Position numbers and translations under genes: made by a program
Origin: DALYJJ01 sp031969915
GTDB taxonomy: Bacteria; Acidobacteriota; Terriglobia; Bryobacterales; Bryobacteraceae
Direction of reading: 5' to 3'
Length of the DNA stretch: 7,706 nucleotides
Assembly (NCBI GenBank): GCA_031969915.1
Contig: DALYJJ010000215.1
Coordinates: forward strand, 1 to 7,706
Notes under the pieces: model-generated
Seen by the model: the letters and a program-made list of their open reading frames with translations, nothing else
Database searches by the model: none
What the model was told of the DNA's origin: nothing
Shown: positions 1 through 7,300 of the stretch, in pieces
How positions within the stretch are numbered: the first letter of the stretch is position 1
How the letters are laid out: each line of letters begins with the position of its first letter

Positions 1-380
1 CGGTGGCGGCGGGCCACGCGGGCGCAATTCTCGGGATGATCACCGAGGCGGGCTTCCAGGTGCGCGGGCTGCGGATGACGCGGCTCTCGAAGGCCGAAGC
101 GGAGGCTTTCTACGCGGTGCACCGGGAACGGCCTTTCTACGCTTCGCTGGTGAAGTTCATGACCGAGGGGCCGGTGGTGGTGATGGCGCTGGAGCATGAG
201 GACGCCATCAGGAAGTGGCGCGAACTGATGGGTGCGACGAATCCGGCGAACGCCGCGGAGGGTACCATCCGGAAGCGGTTTGCGAGCAGCATCGAGCGCA
301 ACGCGGTGCACGGTTCCGACGCGCCCGAGACGGCCGCGGTAGAAGTACCGTTCTTCTTCCGCACCACGGAGTTGCTCTAA
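1..380 (+). CDS. ndk: Nucleoside diphosphate kinase, 5'-truncated by the window edge
   Basis: This enzyme moves the gamma-phosphate from ATP to other (deoxy)nucleoside diphosphates through a phosphohistidine, keeping NTP and dNTP pools balanced in the cytoplasm. The visible 125 residues match the family from the valine of the conserved KPxAV start motif to the stop codon. The first two bases, cg, fit the last two of a GCG alanine codon, so about 14 residues lie outside the window. GATNPANA is intact. The catalytic histidine is codon 309-311, in NAVHGSDAPE. It is visible residue 103, and adding the 14 missing residues matches His117 of E. coli Ndk, so length and register are normal. The usual HGSDS reads HGSDA, a mild substitution. 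The gene ends at TAA (378-380). The GTG at position 3 is an internal valine, not the start. No frameshift or missing visible active-site residue is seen. Confidence 0.97.
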   Translation, partial: VAAGHAGAILGMITEAGFQVRGLRMTRLSKAEAEAFYAVHRERPFYASLVKFMTEGPVVVMALEHEDAIRKWRELMGATNPANAAEGTIRKRFASSIERNAVHGSDAPETAAVEVPFFFRTTELL

Positions 381-407
381 GAACGACGGGACGCCGGGTA
401 CTAGTAT

Positions 408-425
408 CGGGCCGGCGGCCGCCCG
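408..425 (+). other. GC-rich hairpin downstream of ndk
   Basis: CGGGC (408-412) can pair with GCCCG (421-425) around an 8-base loop, and the same stretch contains the 10-base palindrome GGCGGCCGCC (414-423). It lies 28 bases after the ndk stop. There is no T-run after it, so it is not a classical intrinsic terminator. It may slow polymerase or be a chance product of the high GC content. Confidence 0.25.
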
Positions 426-474
426 CAACGATTGACGGCCGCGACGGTGGGTCTTGGGGTTACAGTAAGTACCT

Positions 475-2004
475 ATGAAGGCCCACACTCCGCTTCTGGC
501 AAACCTGCATCGAACGCTCTCCGGGGACGGCTCGGTCTCCGGACGCACCAGCCGCCGGACGTTCTTGAAGGCCGTCGCAGCGGCGCCGGTCGCCACCTCG
601 CTGATGCGCGGCGCCCCCTCCTCCATCGACGTCGGCATCGTGGGAGCCGGGCTCGCCGGACTTTCCTGTGCGCATGAGTTGAAGCGCTCCGGCGTGACGG
701 CGGCGATCTACGAAGCCGCGGGGCGCGCGGGCGGGCGCTGCCACTCGATGGGCGGGTCCTTTTCCGGTCCGGTGAACTTTCCCGGACAAGTGGTGGAGCG
801 GGGCGGGGAACTGATCGACAACCTGCACAAGACCATGCTCGGGTATGCCAAGGAGTTCCGGCTGACGCTCGAGGACGTGGGCAAGCAGGACGGCGACGTG
901 TTCTACTTCTTCAACGGCGCCGCAGTCCCGGAATCGAGAGTGGTGGAGGAGTTCCGTGCTTTCGTTCCCGCCATGCGGGCTGACCTGCGGGCCATCTCCG
1001 CCGCGCCCTCGGTGGACTCCCACATGCCGGCGGACATCGCGCTCGACAACGTGAACCTGCGGCAGTACCTGGAAAGCCGGGGCGCCGGGCCAGTGGTGTT
1101 CGAAGCCATCGAGCAGGCGTACCTGGCCGAGTATGGCCGGGCGATCGACGAACAAAGCTGCCTGAATTTTCTGCTCTTCATTCACGCTGACCGCCGCTCG
1201 AAGTTCACGCCGTTCGGCGTGTTTAGCGACGAGCGGTATCACATCGTGGAGGGGAATGAATCGATTGCCCGCGGACTCGCGTCGGGCCTGAGCGGGCAGT
1301 TCCGGTGGGGAAAGCGGCTGGTGAAAGCCGCGAAGCTGGCCAGCGGGCGGGTGCGCCTGACGTTCTCGGATGGCACCACGGCGGATCACGACGCCGTAGT
1401 GCTCACGATTCCTTTCACGGTGCTGCGCCAGGTGGATCTGAGCGGGCTAGGCCTGCCCGCCTGGAAGCAGTTCGCCATCGACAACCTCGGCTACGGCGAC
1501 AACGCGAAGATGATGGTCGGCTTCGACCGGCCGTTTTGGCGCGCGTTGGGGAGCAACGGATCGTCGTATGCTGACCTGGCGAACGTGCAGACGACCTGGG
1601 AGACGAATCCCACCAAGGCCGGCGCGGGCGGAGCGGTGTTGACCGACTACTCGGGCGGGGCGCGCGGCAAGAACCTGAACGCCGTTCCCCTGCAGGTAGC
1701 GGCGGCGAGTTTCGTGGGAGACCTGGAGGCGGTGTTCCCAGGCGCGGCGGCGGCGGTGTCGCGGCCGGGTGGCAACATCCGGGCCCATCTTGAGCATTGG
1801 CCTTCGAACCCGCTCAGCCAGGGCAGCTACACGTGTTACCGGCCGGGCCAGTTCACCACGATCGCGGGGAACGAGGGTAAACCGGCGGGCAACGTTTTCT
1901 TCGCGGGCGAACACACGAATTCGTTTTACGAGTGGCAGGGCTTCATGGAGGGCGCCCTGCTGTCGGGTGTACAGGCGGCCGCGGACCTGCTGCGCAAGAA
2001 ATAG
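475..2004 (+). CDS. Tat-exported flavin amine oxidase (MAO-like, FAD-dependent)
   Basis: A 509-residue member of the flavin monoamine oxidase family, which oxidises amines or amino acids to imines using FAD and O2, releasing H2O2 and, after hydrolysis, ammonia. A twin-arginine signal is visible (SRRTFLK, Arg27-Arg28, followed by an Ala-rich stretch), predicting export of the folded, FAD-loaded enzyme. The dinucleotide-binding GxGxxG is at 57-62, with the ribose-binding acidic residue Glu80 and the GR-x-GGR stretch at 83-88. ERGGELI (108-114) is typical of the family. Lys345, in GYGDNAKMMVGF, aligns with the lysine near flavin N5 in MAO. The C-terminal FAD motif is FFAGEH (475-480) followed by GFMEGA (489-494). 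ATG 475 is the only standard start ahead of the Tat motif; no good ribosome binding site precedes it. The substrate cannot be told from sequence. The gene is complete, and a deaminase follows 55 bases downstream. Confidence 0.93.
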   Translation: MKAHTPLLANLHRTLSGDGSVSGRTSRRTFLKAVAAAPVATSLMRGAPSSIDVGIVGAGLAGLSCAHELKRSGVTAAIYEAAGRAGGRCHSMGGSFSGPVNFPGQVVERGGELIDNLHKTMLGYAKEFRLTLEDVGKQDGDVFYFFNGAAVPESRVVEEFRAFVPAMRADLRAISAAPSVDSHMPADIALDNVNLRQYLESRGAGPVVFEAIEQAYLAEYGRAIDEQSCLNFLLFIHADRRSKFTPFGVFSDERYHIVEGNESIARGLASGLSGQFRWGKRLVKAAKLASGRVRLTFSDGTTADHDAVVLTIPFTVLRQVDLSGLGLPAWKQFAIDNLGYGDNAKMMVGFDRPFWRALGSNGSSYADLANVQTTWETNPTKAGAGGAVLTDYSGGARGKNLNAVPLQVAAASFVGDLEAVFPGAAAAVSRPGGNIRAHLEHWPSNPLSQGSYTCYRPGQFTTIAGNEGKPAGNVFFAGEHTNSFYEWQGFMEGALLSGVQAAADLLRKK

Positions 2005-2059
2005 CCCGTCGGTCAGCCGGGCGATTGCCGCCCGCGGTAGTTTGTGGCATAAGAGGGGC

Positions 2060-2686
2060 GTGGCTGCGGCACGGGCACATGGGGACCTGGGGGACTTGCT
2101 GCCGGAACCGATTCGGCTGCTGTTGAGCCGCCTCGCCGAGGCCCCGCCGCGATCGAGAGAGGCCTGGGTGGAGGCGGCGATCACGCTCGCCGTCGAGAAC
2201 GCGCGCGAGCGATGGGGCGGTCCCTTCGCTGCGCTGATCGCGCGGTTTCCGGCGGATGACGGAAGAGCGGACTGGTCGGGCGGCGCCCTCCTCTCCGGTG
2301 GGACGAATCGCGTGGTGCCGGCTCGCGACACGACGGCCCACGCCGAGGTTGTCGCGCTGCGCGCCGCGCAGCAAACGCTAGGGTGGAACCTGGGGCCGCG
2401 ACCCACGGGCGCGGTGGACGTGATGATCGGATCGGCGCAACCGTGCGTGCAGTGCTGGGGAGCGTTGTTCTGGTCGAGCCTGGACGGCGTGGTGTACGCG
2501 GCCTCGGCGAAAGAAACCCAACGCCACGGCGGCTTCGACGAGGGGCCGATTCCGCGGGACTGGGCGAAGCGGCTCCGTGCGAAGGGCATCCGCGTGGAGC
2601 GGGTGCCGCACCGGCGCCGGCTGGAGCCCTTCGCGGAGTACCGGCGCAGCGGCGGCCTGATCTACAACGCCCAGCGGCAGCGGTAG
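2060..2686 (+). CDS. Zinc-dependent nucleoside/base deaminase (CDA fold, GuaD-like)
   Basis: Member of the cytidine deaminase superfamily, closest by eye to bacterial guanine deaminase and related nucleoside deaminases. These hydrolyse an exocyclic amino group using a zinc-activated water in the cytoplasm. With GTG 2060 as start (208 residues), WGGPF is at 52-56, the catalytic HAE at 94-96 (His94 zinc ligand, Glu96 proton shuttle) and PCVQC at 128-132 (Cys129 and Cys132 zinc ligands). GFDEGP (158-163) recalls the GFDD stretch after the zinc site in GuaD proteins. PCVQC departs from the common PCPMC, so the substrate (guanine, cytosine, adenosine or other) is open. The start is uncertain. GTG 2060 has a purine-rich AAGAGGGG just before it, but very close. 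The open frame extends upstream into the oxidase gene in another frame, which is not credible coding. The 55-base gap leaves co-transcription with the oxidase possible. Confidence 0.85.
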   Translation: MAAARAHGDLGDLLPEPIRLLLSRLAEAPPRSREAWVEAAITLAVENARERWGGPFAALIARFPADDGRADWSGGALLSGGTNRVVPARDTTAHAEVVALRAAQQTLGWNLGPRPTGAVDVMIGSAQPCVQCWGALFWSSLDGVVYAASAKETQRHGGFDEGPIPRDWAKRLRAKGIRVERVPHRRRLEPFAEYRRSGGLIYNAQRQR

Positions 2687-2698
2687 CGGGCTTCGGGA

Positions 2699-2971
2699 TC
2701 AGGCGTGGGTCTCGTGGTGGCGTCCATGCCCTGAGACGCGGAACAGCGGCGCGAGCAGGCCCCAAAACAACAGGAAGATAACAACTGCACCGACGCTCAT
2801 GTCGGTCACCGGGCTGGCGTACTGGATGGGGATGGGGATGAGGCCGATCCCGATGGCCGCGGCGATCGCCAGCAGATGCCAGTACCAGTGCCGGGCGTGG
2901 AAGAAATAGAGCAAGGCCACGGCGAGCAGCGCTGAGCCGCCGTAGACAAGCGACACGACTGAGGACGACAT
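2699..2971 (-). CDS. Small three-helix membrane protein with His-rich C-terminus
   Basis: A 90-residue protein of unknown function. Three hydrophobic segments are visible at about residues 5-24, 32-50 and 57-77, so it should sit in the inner membrane. The soluble tail (GHGRHHETHA) has four histidines in ten residues and could bind a metal. An aromatic stretch (HARHWYWH, 25-32) joins helices 1 and 2. The start is ATG at 2971, supported by GGAGG five bases upstream; the longer open frame to 3145 would include implausible low-hydrophobicity sequence and is rejected. It ends 12 bases from the deaminase stop (tail-to-tail) and diverges from the deacetylase. A candidate promoter lies at 2995-3023. 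I do not recognise a named family. That it is a real gene is supported by the ribosome binding site, the promoter and the clean helix pattern. Confidence 0.78.
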   Translation of the reverse strand: MSSSVVSLVYGGSALLAVALLYFFHARHWYWHLLAIAAAIGIGLIPIPIQYASPVTDMSVGAVVIFLLFWGLLAPLFRVSGHGRHHETHA

Positions 2972-2973
2972 GG

Positions 2974-2982
2974 TCACCTCCC
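2974..2982 (-). promoter_or_regulatory. Strong ribosome binding site that fixes the start of the small membrane protein
   Basis: Read on the - strand, GGGAGGTGA precedes the ATG at 2971. The GGAGG core (2977-2981) is five bases from the start codon, near-ideal spacing. It is the best Shine-Dalgarno match seen in the window and selects the 90-residue form over the 148-residue open frame. Confidence 0.8.
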
Positions 2983-2994
2983 AATTCCGCCCGC

Positions 2995-3023
2995 ATACTA
3001 ACGCTGTTTTGGCCTGATGGGAA
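2995..3023 (-). promoter_or_regulatory. Candidate sigma-70-type promoter of the small membrane protein
   Basis: On the - strand, TTCCCA (3018-3023; 4 of 6 consensus bases) is followed after exactly 17 bases by TAGTAT (2995-3000; 4 of 6). Transcription would begin near 2988, giving a short leader of about 17 bases that holds the ribosome binding site. Both boxes are imperfect, so this is a prediction only. Confidence 0.38.
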
Positions 3024-3080
3024 GGGGGGTAGCCGGCGCAGCCGGGCGCGGTGGATGGCCGAGTGGCAAGGCGGACGCAC

Positions 3081-3124
3081 TTTCGGTGAGAGAAAACGCT
3101 CCCCGCGCCGCCTATTTCGGTGAG
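3081..3124 (+). repeat. Direct repeat TTTCGGTGAG, two copies
   Basis: TTTCGGTGAG occurs at 3081-3090 and again at 3115-3124, start to start 34 bases apart (about three helical turns). The second copy overlaps the ribosome binding site of the deacetylase gene. The two copies could be a regulator's paired binding sites or a small duplication. Nothing in the window identifies a binding protein. Confidence 0.5.
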
Positions 3125-3125
3125 G
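3120..3125 (+). promoter_or_regulatory. Ribosome binding site that selects GTG 3132 as deacetylase start
   Basis: GTGAGG lies six bases before GTG 3132. The alternative in-frame GTG at 3120 lies within this motif and has only pyrimidine- and GC-rich sequence before it, so the downstream start is preferred. Confidence 0.6.
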
Positions 3126-3131
3126 ACCACC

Positions 3132-4277
3132 GTGAGTCTGTCCATCGCCCGCCGTGCCCTACACCTCGCGAAGCAGACGGCCTACCGCTTTGCCGAAGGG
3201 TCTGGTCTCAACGCTTTGCTCCTGGGGAGCCGCTGGCGCCGGCAGCGCCTCCTGATCCTCTGCTACCACGGGGTCTCCTTGCGTGACGAACATGAGTGGG
3301 ACGGCGCGCTGTACGTTTCGCCGGAGCGCTTTGCCGGCCGGATGGACCAACTCTCGCAAGCCGGGTGCGAAGTCCTGCCGCTCGGGACCGCGCTCGACCT
3401 TCTGAAGCGGGGCACACTGCCGCCGCGCGCGGTGTCGATCACGTTCGATGACGGGTTCCACGACTTCCACGCCCGCGCTCTGCCCGTGCTGGAGGCTCGT
3501 GGCTGGCCATCCACCGTGTATCTGACCACTTACTATTCGCTTTACAACGTTCCCGTCTTCAACCCGATGCTGCGGTATCTGCTCTGGCGAGGCCGCAACG
3601 GGCCGCTCTCCTGGGCAGAGATGGGGATCGAGGAACGAGTTCTGGACGAGCCCACGCGGGAGTCCGTGCGGCGGCGGCTGGCGCGGTACTGCGTCGACGG
3701 AGCGCTTCGCGGCTCGGAGAAGAACCACTTGCTGGGACAACTCGCCGGGCGGCTGGGCGTGGACTGGGACGGGCTGCTGCGCAACCGCGTGTTGCACCTG
3801 ATGAATCCCTCCGAAGTGCGCGAGGCCACCTCCAAAGGGGCCGCGATCGAACTGCACGGGCACCGGCACTGCCTCCACCAAACGCGGGAGCGCTTCCACG
3901 CCGAACTCGAAGAGAATCGGGCAGCCATTCTGGCCATGGGAGCGCGGCCGCCATCGATGTTCTGCTATCCGGGCGGCTGCCACTTGCCGGAGTTTCCCGA
4001 GTGGCTGGCGGAATACGGGATCCGGTCCGCGACCACAAGCGATCTCGGCCTGGCGGGGCCTGCCACGGATCTCATGACCCTGCCCCGGTTCGTCGATACC
4101 TCCAGGATCTCCCGCGAAGAGCTGCGGGGGTGGCTGAGCGGTTTCGCAATGTGCCTGCCCCGCAGGGCGCGGTATGGCGACCGGAGCCAGCTCGCCGCCG
4201 CCGAACCGGACGCCCCGGCGCGGCCCTGGCCGGACCGGCCCGATGAGCGCCTGGTGAGACAGGCGGCCGCCGGCTGA
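3132..4277 (+). CDS. Polysaccharide deacetylase family protein (CE4 / NodB-like)
   Basis: A 381-residue carbohydrate esterase family 4 protein; the family removes N- or O-acetyl groups from peptidoglycan, chitin-like or exopolysaccharide sugars using a bound divalent metal. Motif 1 is TFDDG (104-108), with Asp106 as expected general base and Asp107 as metal ligand. Motif 2 is HGHRH (242-246), with His242 and His246 as metal ligands; the usual Ser/Thr after the first His is Gly. Motif 3 is FCYPGG (277-282). Motifs 1 and 2 are separated by about 135 residues, much more than in minimal NodB domains, so there is an insertion rich in charged residues. CYHGVS near residue 45 is the usual first strand. 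No signal peptide or clear membrane helix is seen, and the N-terminus is Arg-rich, suggesting a cytoplasmic or peripheral enzyme acting on precursors. The last 35 residues are Pro/Ala/Arg-rich and probably disordered. The substrate is unknown; no glycan cluster is visible. Confidence 0.92.
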   Translation: MSLSIARRALHLAKQTAYRFAEGSGLNALLLGSRWRRQRLLILCYHGVSLRDEHEWDGALYVSPERFAGRMDQLSQAGCEVLPLGTALDLLKRGTLPPRAVSITFDDGFHDFHARALPVLEARGWPSTVYLTTYYSLYNVPVFNPMLRYLLWRGRNGPLSWAEMGIEERVLDEPTRESVRRRLARYCVDGALRGSEKNHLLGQLAGRLGVDWDGLLRNRVLHLMNPSEVREATSKGAAIELHGHRHCLHQTRERFHAELEENRAAILAMGARPPSMFCYPGGCHLPEFPEWLAEYGIRSATTSDLGLAGPATDLMTLPRFVDTSRISREELRGWLSGFAMCLPRRARYGDRSQLAAAEPDAPARPWPDRPDERLVRQAAAG

Positions 4278-4317
4278 GCCGCCGCGCAGGCCGCGAGGCT
4301 CTTCTGGTCCGCGCCCG

Positions 4318-7300
4318 CTAGGGAACGATCACGTGCGGCAGTTCCAGTTTTTTCGCCGCCAGGTTGAGCGTGCCCAGGTCGGCATCGGCCAGCTTCTTGT
4401 ACTGCGAATCGTACTTACTCAGCTCCGCTTTCTGGCCGGCGTAGACTTCCTTCACGCCCTGGGTGGGCGCGCCCGTGCCGTCATTCAGTTGCGTGTAAGT
4501 CCAGATCATGCGCGAATACAGCTTGGTGCCGCCCTTGAAGGCCAGGATGTCATAGACCACTTCCGCGGCCTTGTTGTGTAAGTCGTCCTCCAGCTTGTCG
4601 AGCACCGTGGTGAGCGCGGCGGAATCCTTGCGCAACTGATCGGCCTTTGCATTCGAGGCGAGCAAGGCATTCCGCTCGGTCAGTTGTTTGCGAATCGAGC
4701 GGATATCGTTCACGATCTTGGTAATCCGGGTGATCGAATCGCGCATCTCCAGGGAGAGCCGGAACTGGGCCTCGCGGTCGGCCGGGCTCACGGTCTCGCG
4801 CGGGTCCGCCGAGACTCTGAGCGGCTGGGTGAACGTCTTGCCGTCCACCGTCATGCGGACGGTGTAGGCGCCGGGCAGGGCGAGTGGGCCGCGCCGGGCG
4901 TCGCCCATGTCCACCTTGGCGTTCAGGATCATCTCGGAGCCCCGGTAGTGGAGATCCCAGAGGCCGCGGTTCAGACCCGCCTCATTCGGCAGAGCGGCGC
5001 GCTTGGCGGCTTCGAGGGCCATCGCGAGGTTGTCGCTCGAGCCCGTGGGGGTTTCCGGCTTGCTGCTCAAGGTGCGGATCACCTGGTTGGCGGCATCCAG
5101 GATCTCGATCTTGATTTCGCCCTTGGTGGGCTCCTTGAGGAAGTAATAAATGGAGGCGCCGGAGGGAGGGTTGTCTCCGGAGAACCGGTCGCGGGGCCGC
5201 GAGTCGCGCTGCCAGGCAATGGCGTCGGGGATCTTGAGCAGCGAAGTCTCCTGGCCATACTCGCGTAGCGGGCTGAGGTGGTCGAGGACGTAAACGGACC
5301 GGCCCATGGTCCCGGCGATCAACGAGCCGTTTCGGATCGCAAGGTCGTGGACGGCGACCGTGGGCAGGTTGGAGCGAAGAGACCGCCAGGTCTTGCCGCC
5401 ATCGCGCGAAAACGCGAGGCCGCGTTCAGTGCCCAGGTACAGGAAGTTCCGGTCCGAGGGGTCCTCACGAACCACGTGCAGATAGACATCCTGCGGCAGG
5501 GATGCGTCGAGGCGGACCCAACTTACTCCGAAGTCCGTCGTCTTGTATAAGTATGGCTTCACATCGTCAAGACGGTGGTTATCGGCGACTAAGTAGGCCG
5601 TTCCAGCGTCGAAGCGCGAAGGCTCGATGACCCGGACGGTGGCCCATTGGGGCAGGCCGGCCAGGGCCGCGGTCACGTTCTTCCAGGTCTTGCCGTTGTC
5701 GCGGGTGATGTGCACCAGGCCGTCGTCGGAGCCCGCCCAGATGAGCCCTTTTTCGAGCGGAGACTCAGCCACGGCGAAAATCGTGCAGTAGATTTCCACG
5801 CCCGTGTTATCGCCCGTGATCGGTCCCCCGGACCATTTCTGCTTCGACTTATCGTTTCGAGTCAGATCGCCGCTGATGGCCTCCCAGGACTGGCCGGCAT
5901 CGGTCGACCGGAACAACACGTTCGCGGCATGATAGACGGTCTTGGGCTGGTGTGGGGAGATGTGGATCGGCGCGGTCCACTGGAAGCGGTACTTCAGGTC
6001 CTCGCCGCCGTGGCCGGAGGGGTTCTCGGGGTAGGCGGAGACGTTGCGCGCCTGGCGTGTGCGGTGATCGTAGTGGGTGATGATGCCGCCGTACTCGCCG
6101 GCGTAGACGATGTGGGGATCGGAGGGGTCGGAGACCACGTGGCCGGCTTCGCCGCCGCCCACGGAGTACCAGTCCGTGTTGCGGATGCCGCCGCTCGAAA
6201 GGGAGTCGCTGGGTCCTTGCGCGGTCCCGATGTCCTGCATCGCTCCGGCGACGTGGAAGGGAATCCGGGTATCGGCGGAGACGTGATAGAACTGGCTCAC
6301 GGGCAGCGCCGGGGCGAACCACGTTTCGCCGCCGTTGGTGGAGATGTCGATGCCGCCGTCGTGGGCGTTGATCATGCGGCGGGGGTCCTTGGGATCAATC
6401 CAGTGGTCGTGGTGATCGCCGTGGGAGAACGTCTGGCGCCCGCCAAAGATGGCCAGCGTTTTGCCGCCGTCGATGGTGCGCACCATGGGCACGCTCGGAA
6501 ACCAAACGTCGTTCGCGTTGGCGGGATTGACGGTGAGCGTCGAGTAATACCAGGCCCGCTGGCGAATGAGCCGGTTGGCCGAGACCAGCGTCCAGGTGTC
6601 GCCGCCGTCATCGCTGCGAAACAGGCCGCCTTCCTCGGCTTCGATCAAGGCGTAAACGCGGCGGCTGTCGGAGGGCGCGACGGCCAAGCCGATCTTGCCC
6701 CACGTGCCTTTGGGCAGACCTTTCTCCGTGAGTTGCTTCCAGGTGTCGCCGCCATCGCGCGAGAGATAGAGGCCGGAGCCCGGCCCGCCGCTCTGCATGT
6801 CCCAGGGCGACCGGCGCGTCTGCCAAAGGCCGGCGAACACGATGTGCGGATTGTTCGGATCCAGGGCGACATCGGATGCGCCCGTGTTCTCGTCTTTCTT
6901 TAAGACGTGCTGCCAGCTCTTGCCGCCGTCGCGCGTGCGATAGACGCCCCGCTCGGGGTTTGGGCCGAAAGCCCTCCCCATCACCGCGGCGTAAGCGATG
7001 TTTGCGTTGGTGGGGTGAACGGCCATGGTGCCGATCTGTCCGCGCTGCCGCCAGACGTGGGACCACGTCTTTCCCGCGTCCAGCGAGCGGTAGATGCCGT
7101 CTCCCTCCTGAACGTTGCCGCGGATGTTCGCTTCGCCTGTTCCCGCGTAAATCACGTTGGGATCGGAGGGAGCGATCGCGAGCGAGCCGACGGAGGCTGT
7201 GGTCTGGGCGTCGAAGATCGGCTTCCAGTTGAAGCCGCCGTCCACGGACTGCCAGATTCCGCTGCCTGCGAAGGCGGCGTAGTAGACGTTGGGGTTGCCG

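Larger units (their letters stand above)
3049..3132 (+). other. tRNA-like stretch (5' half of a tRNA, probably degenerate)
   Basis: From 3049 the sequence reads like the start of a tRNA: CGGTGG, then T8-like and G9-like bases, then GCC (3058-3060) pairing with GGC (3070-3072) around a D-loop with A14-like and GG18-19-like bases (GAGTGGCAA). CGGTGG (3049-3054) can also pair with CCACCG (3127-3132), giving an 84-base span, the length of a class II tRNA. However, the anticodon stem does not close properly and the T-arm lacks the GGTTCGA loop, having TTTCGGTG instead. It is therefore not called as a functional tRNA. It may be a decayed tRNA or a chance match. Confidence 0.25.

Noticed and set aside
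432..466. TTGACG (432-437) and TACAGT (461-466) as a promoter for the amine oxidase
   Set aside because: The spacer is 23 bases, too long for a sigma-70 promoter, and the -10 match would sit only eight bases from the ATG.
460..1389. - strand open frame of 309 codons opposite the amine oxidase
   Set aside because: It is a shadow of a gene with all FAD motifs in place. The peptide is Arg/His/Pro-rich and has no recognisable fold.
2004..2022. Hairpin GCCCG/CGGGC after the oxidase stop as a terminator
   Set aside because: The stem is only five pairs with a nine-base loop and no T-run, and it overlaps the stop codon.
1769..2059. Upstream extension of the deaminase frame inside the oxidase gene
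   Set aside because: It overlaps the conserved C-terminus of the oxidase in a different frame and encodes an Arg/Ala/Ser-rich peptide. The deaminase domain starts only after 2060.
1447..2589. - strand open frame of 380 codons across the oxidase-deaminase junction
   Set aside because: It overlaps two well-supported + strand genes and is Arg/Ser/Pro-rich, typical of antisense frames in GC-rich DNA.
2181..3080. - strand open frame of 299 codons covering the deaminase and the small membrane protein
   Set aside because: It overlaps two better-supported genes in other frames, and its Pro/Arg-rich composition is not protein-like.
3159..3983. - strand open frame of 274 codons opposite the deacetylase
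   Set aside because: The deacetylase motifs are clear on the + strand, and this frame has no domain.
4278..4317. Shared terminator between the convergent deacetylase and Asp-box genes
   Set aside because: The 40 bases are GC-rich, but I found no stable stem followed by a T-run on either strand.
5647..6903. Long + strand open frame of 418 codons opposite the Asp-box gene
   Set aside because: It is the complement of the repetitive Asp-box coding sequence; GC-rich third positions keep the opposite strand open. The peptide is Gly/Val/Asp repetitive with no domain, and the - strand gene is unmistakable.
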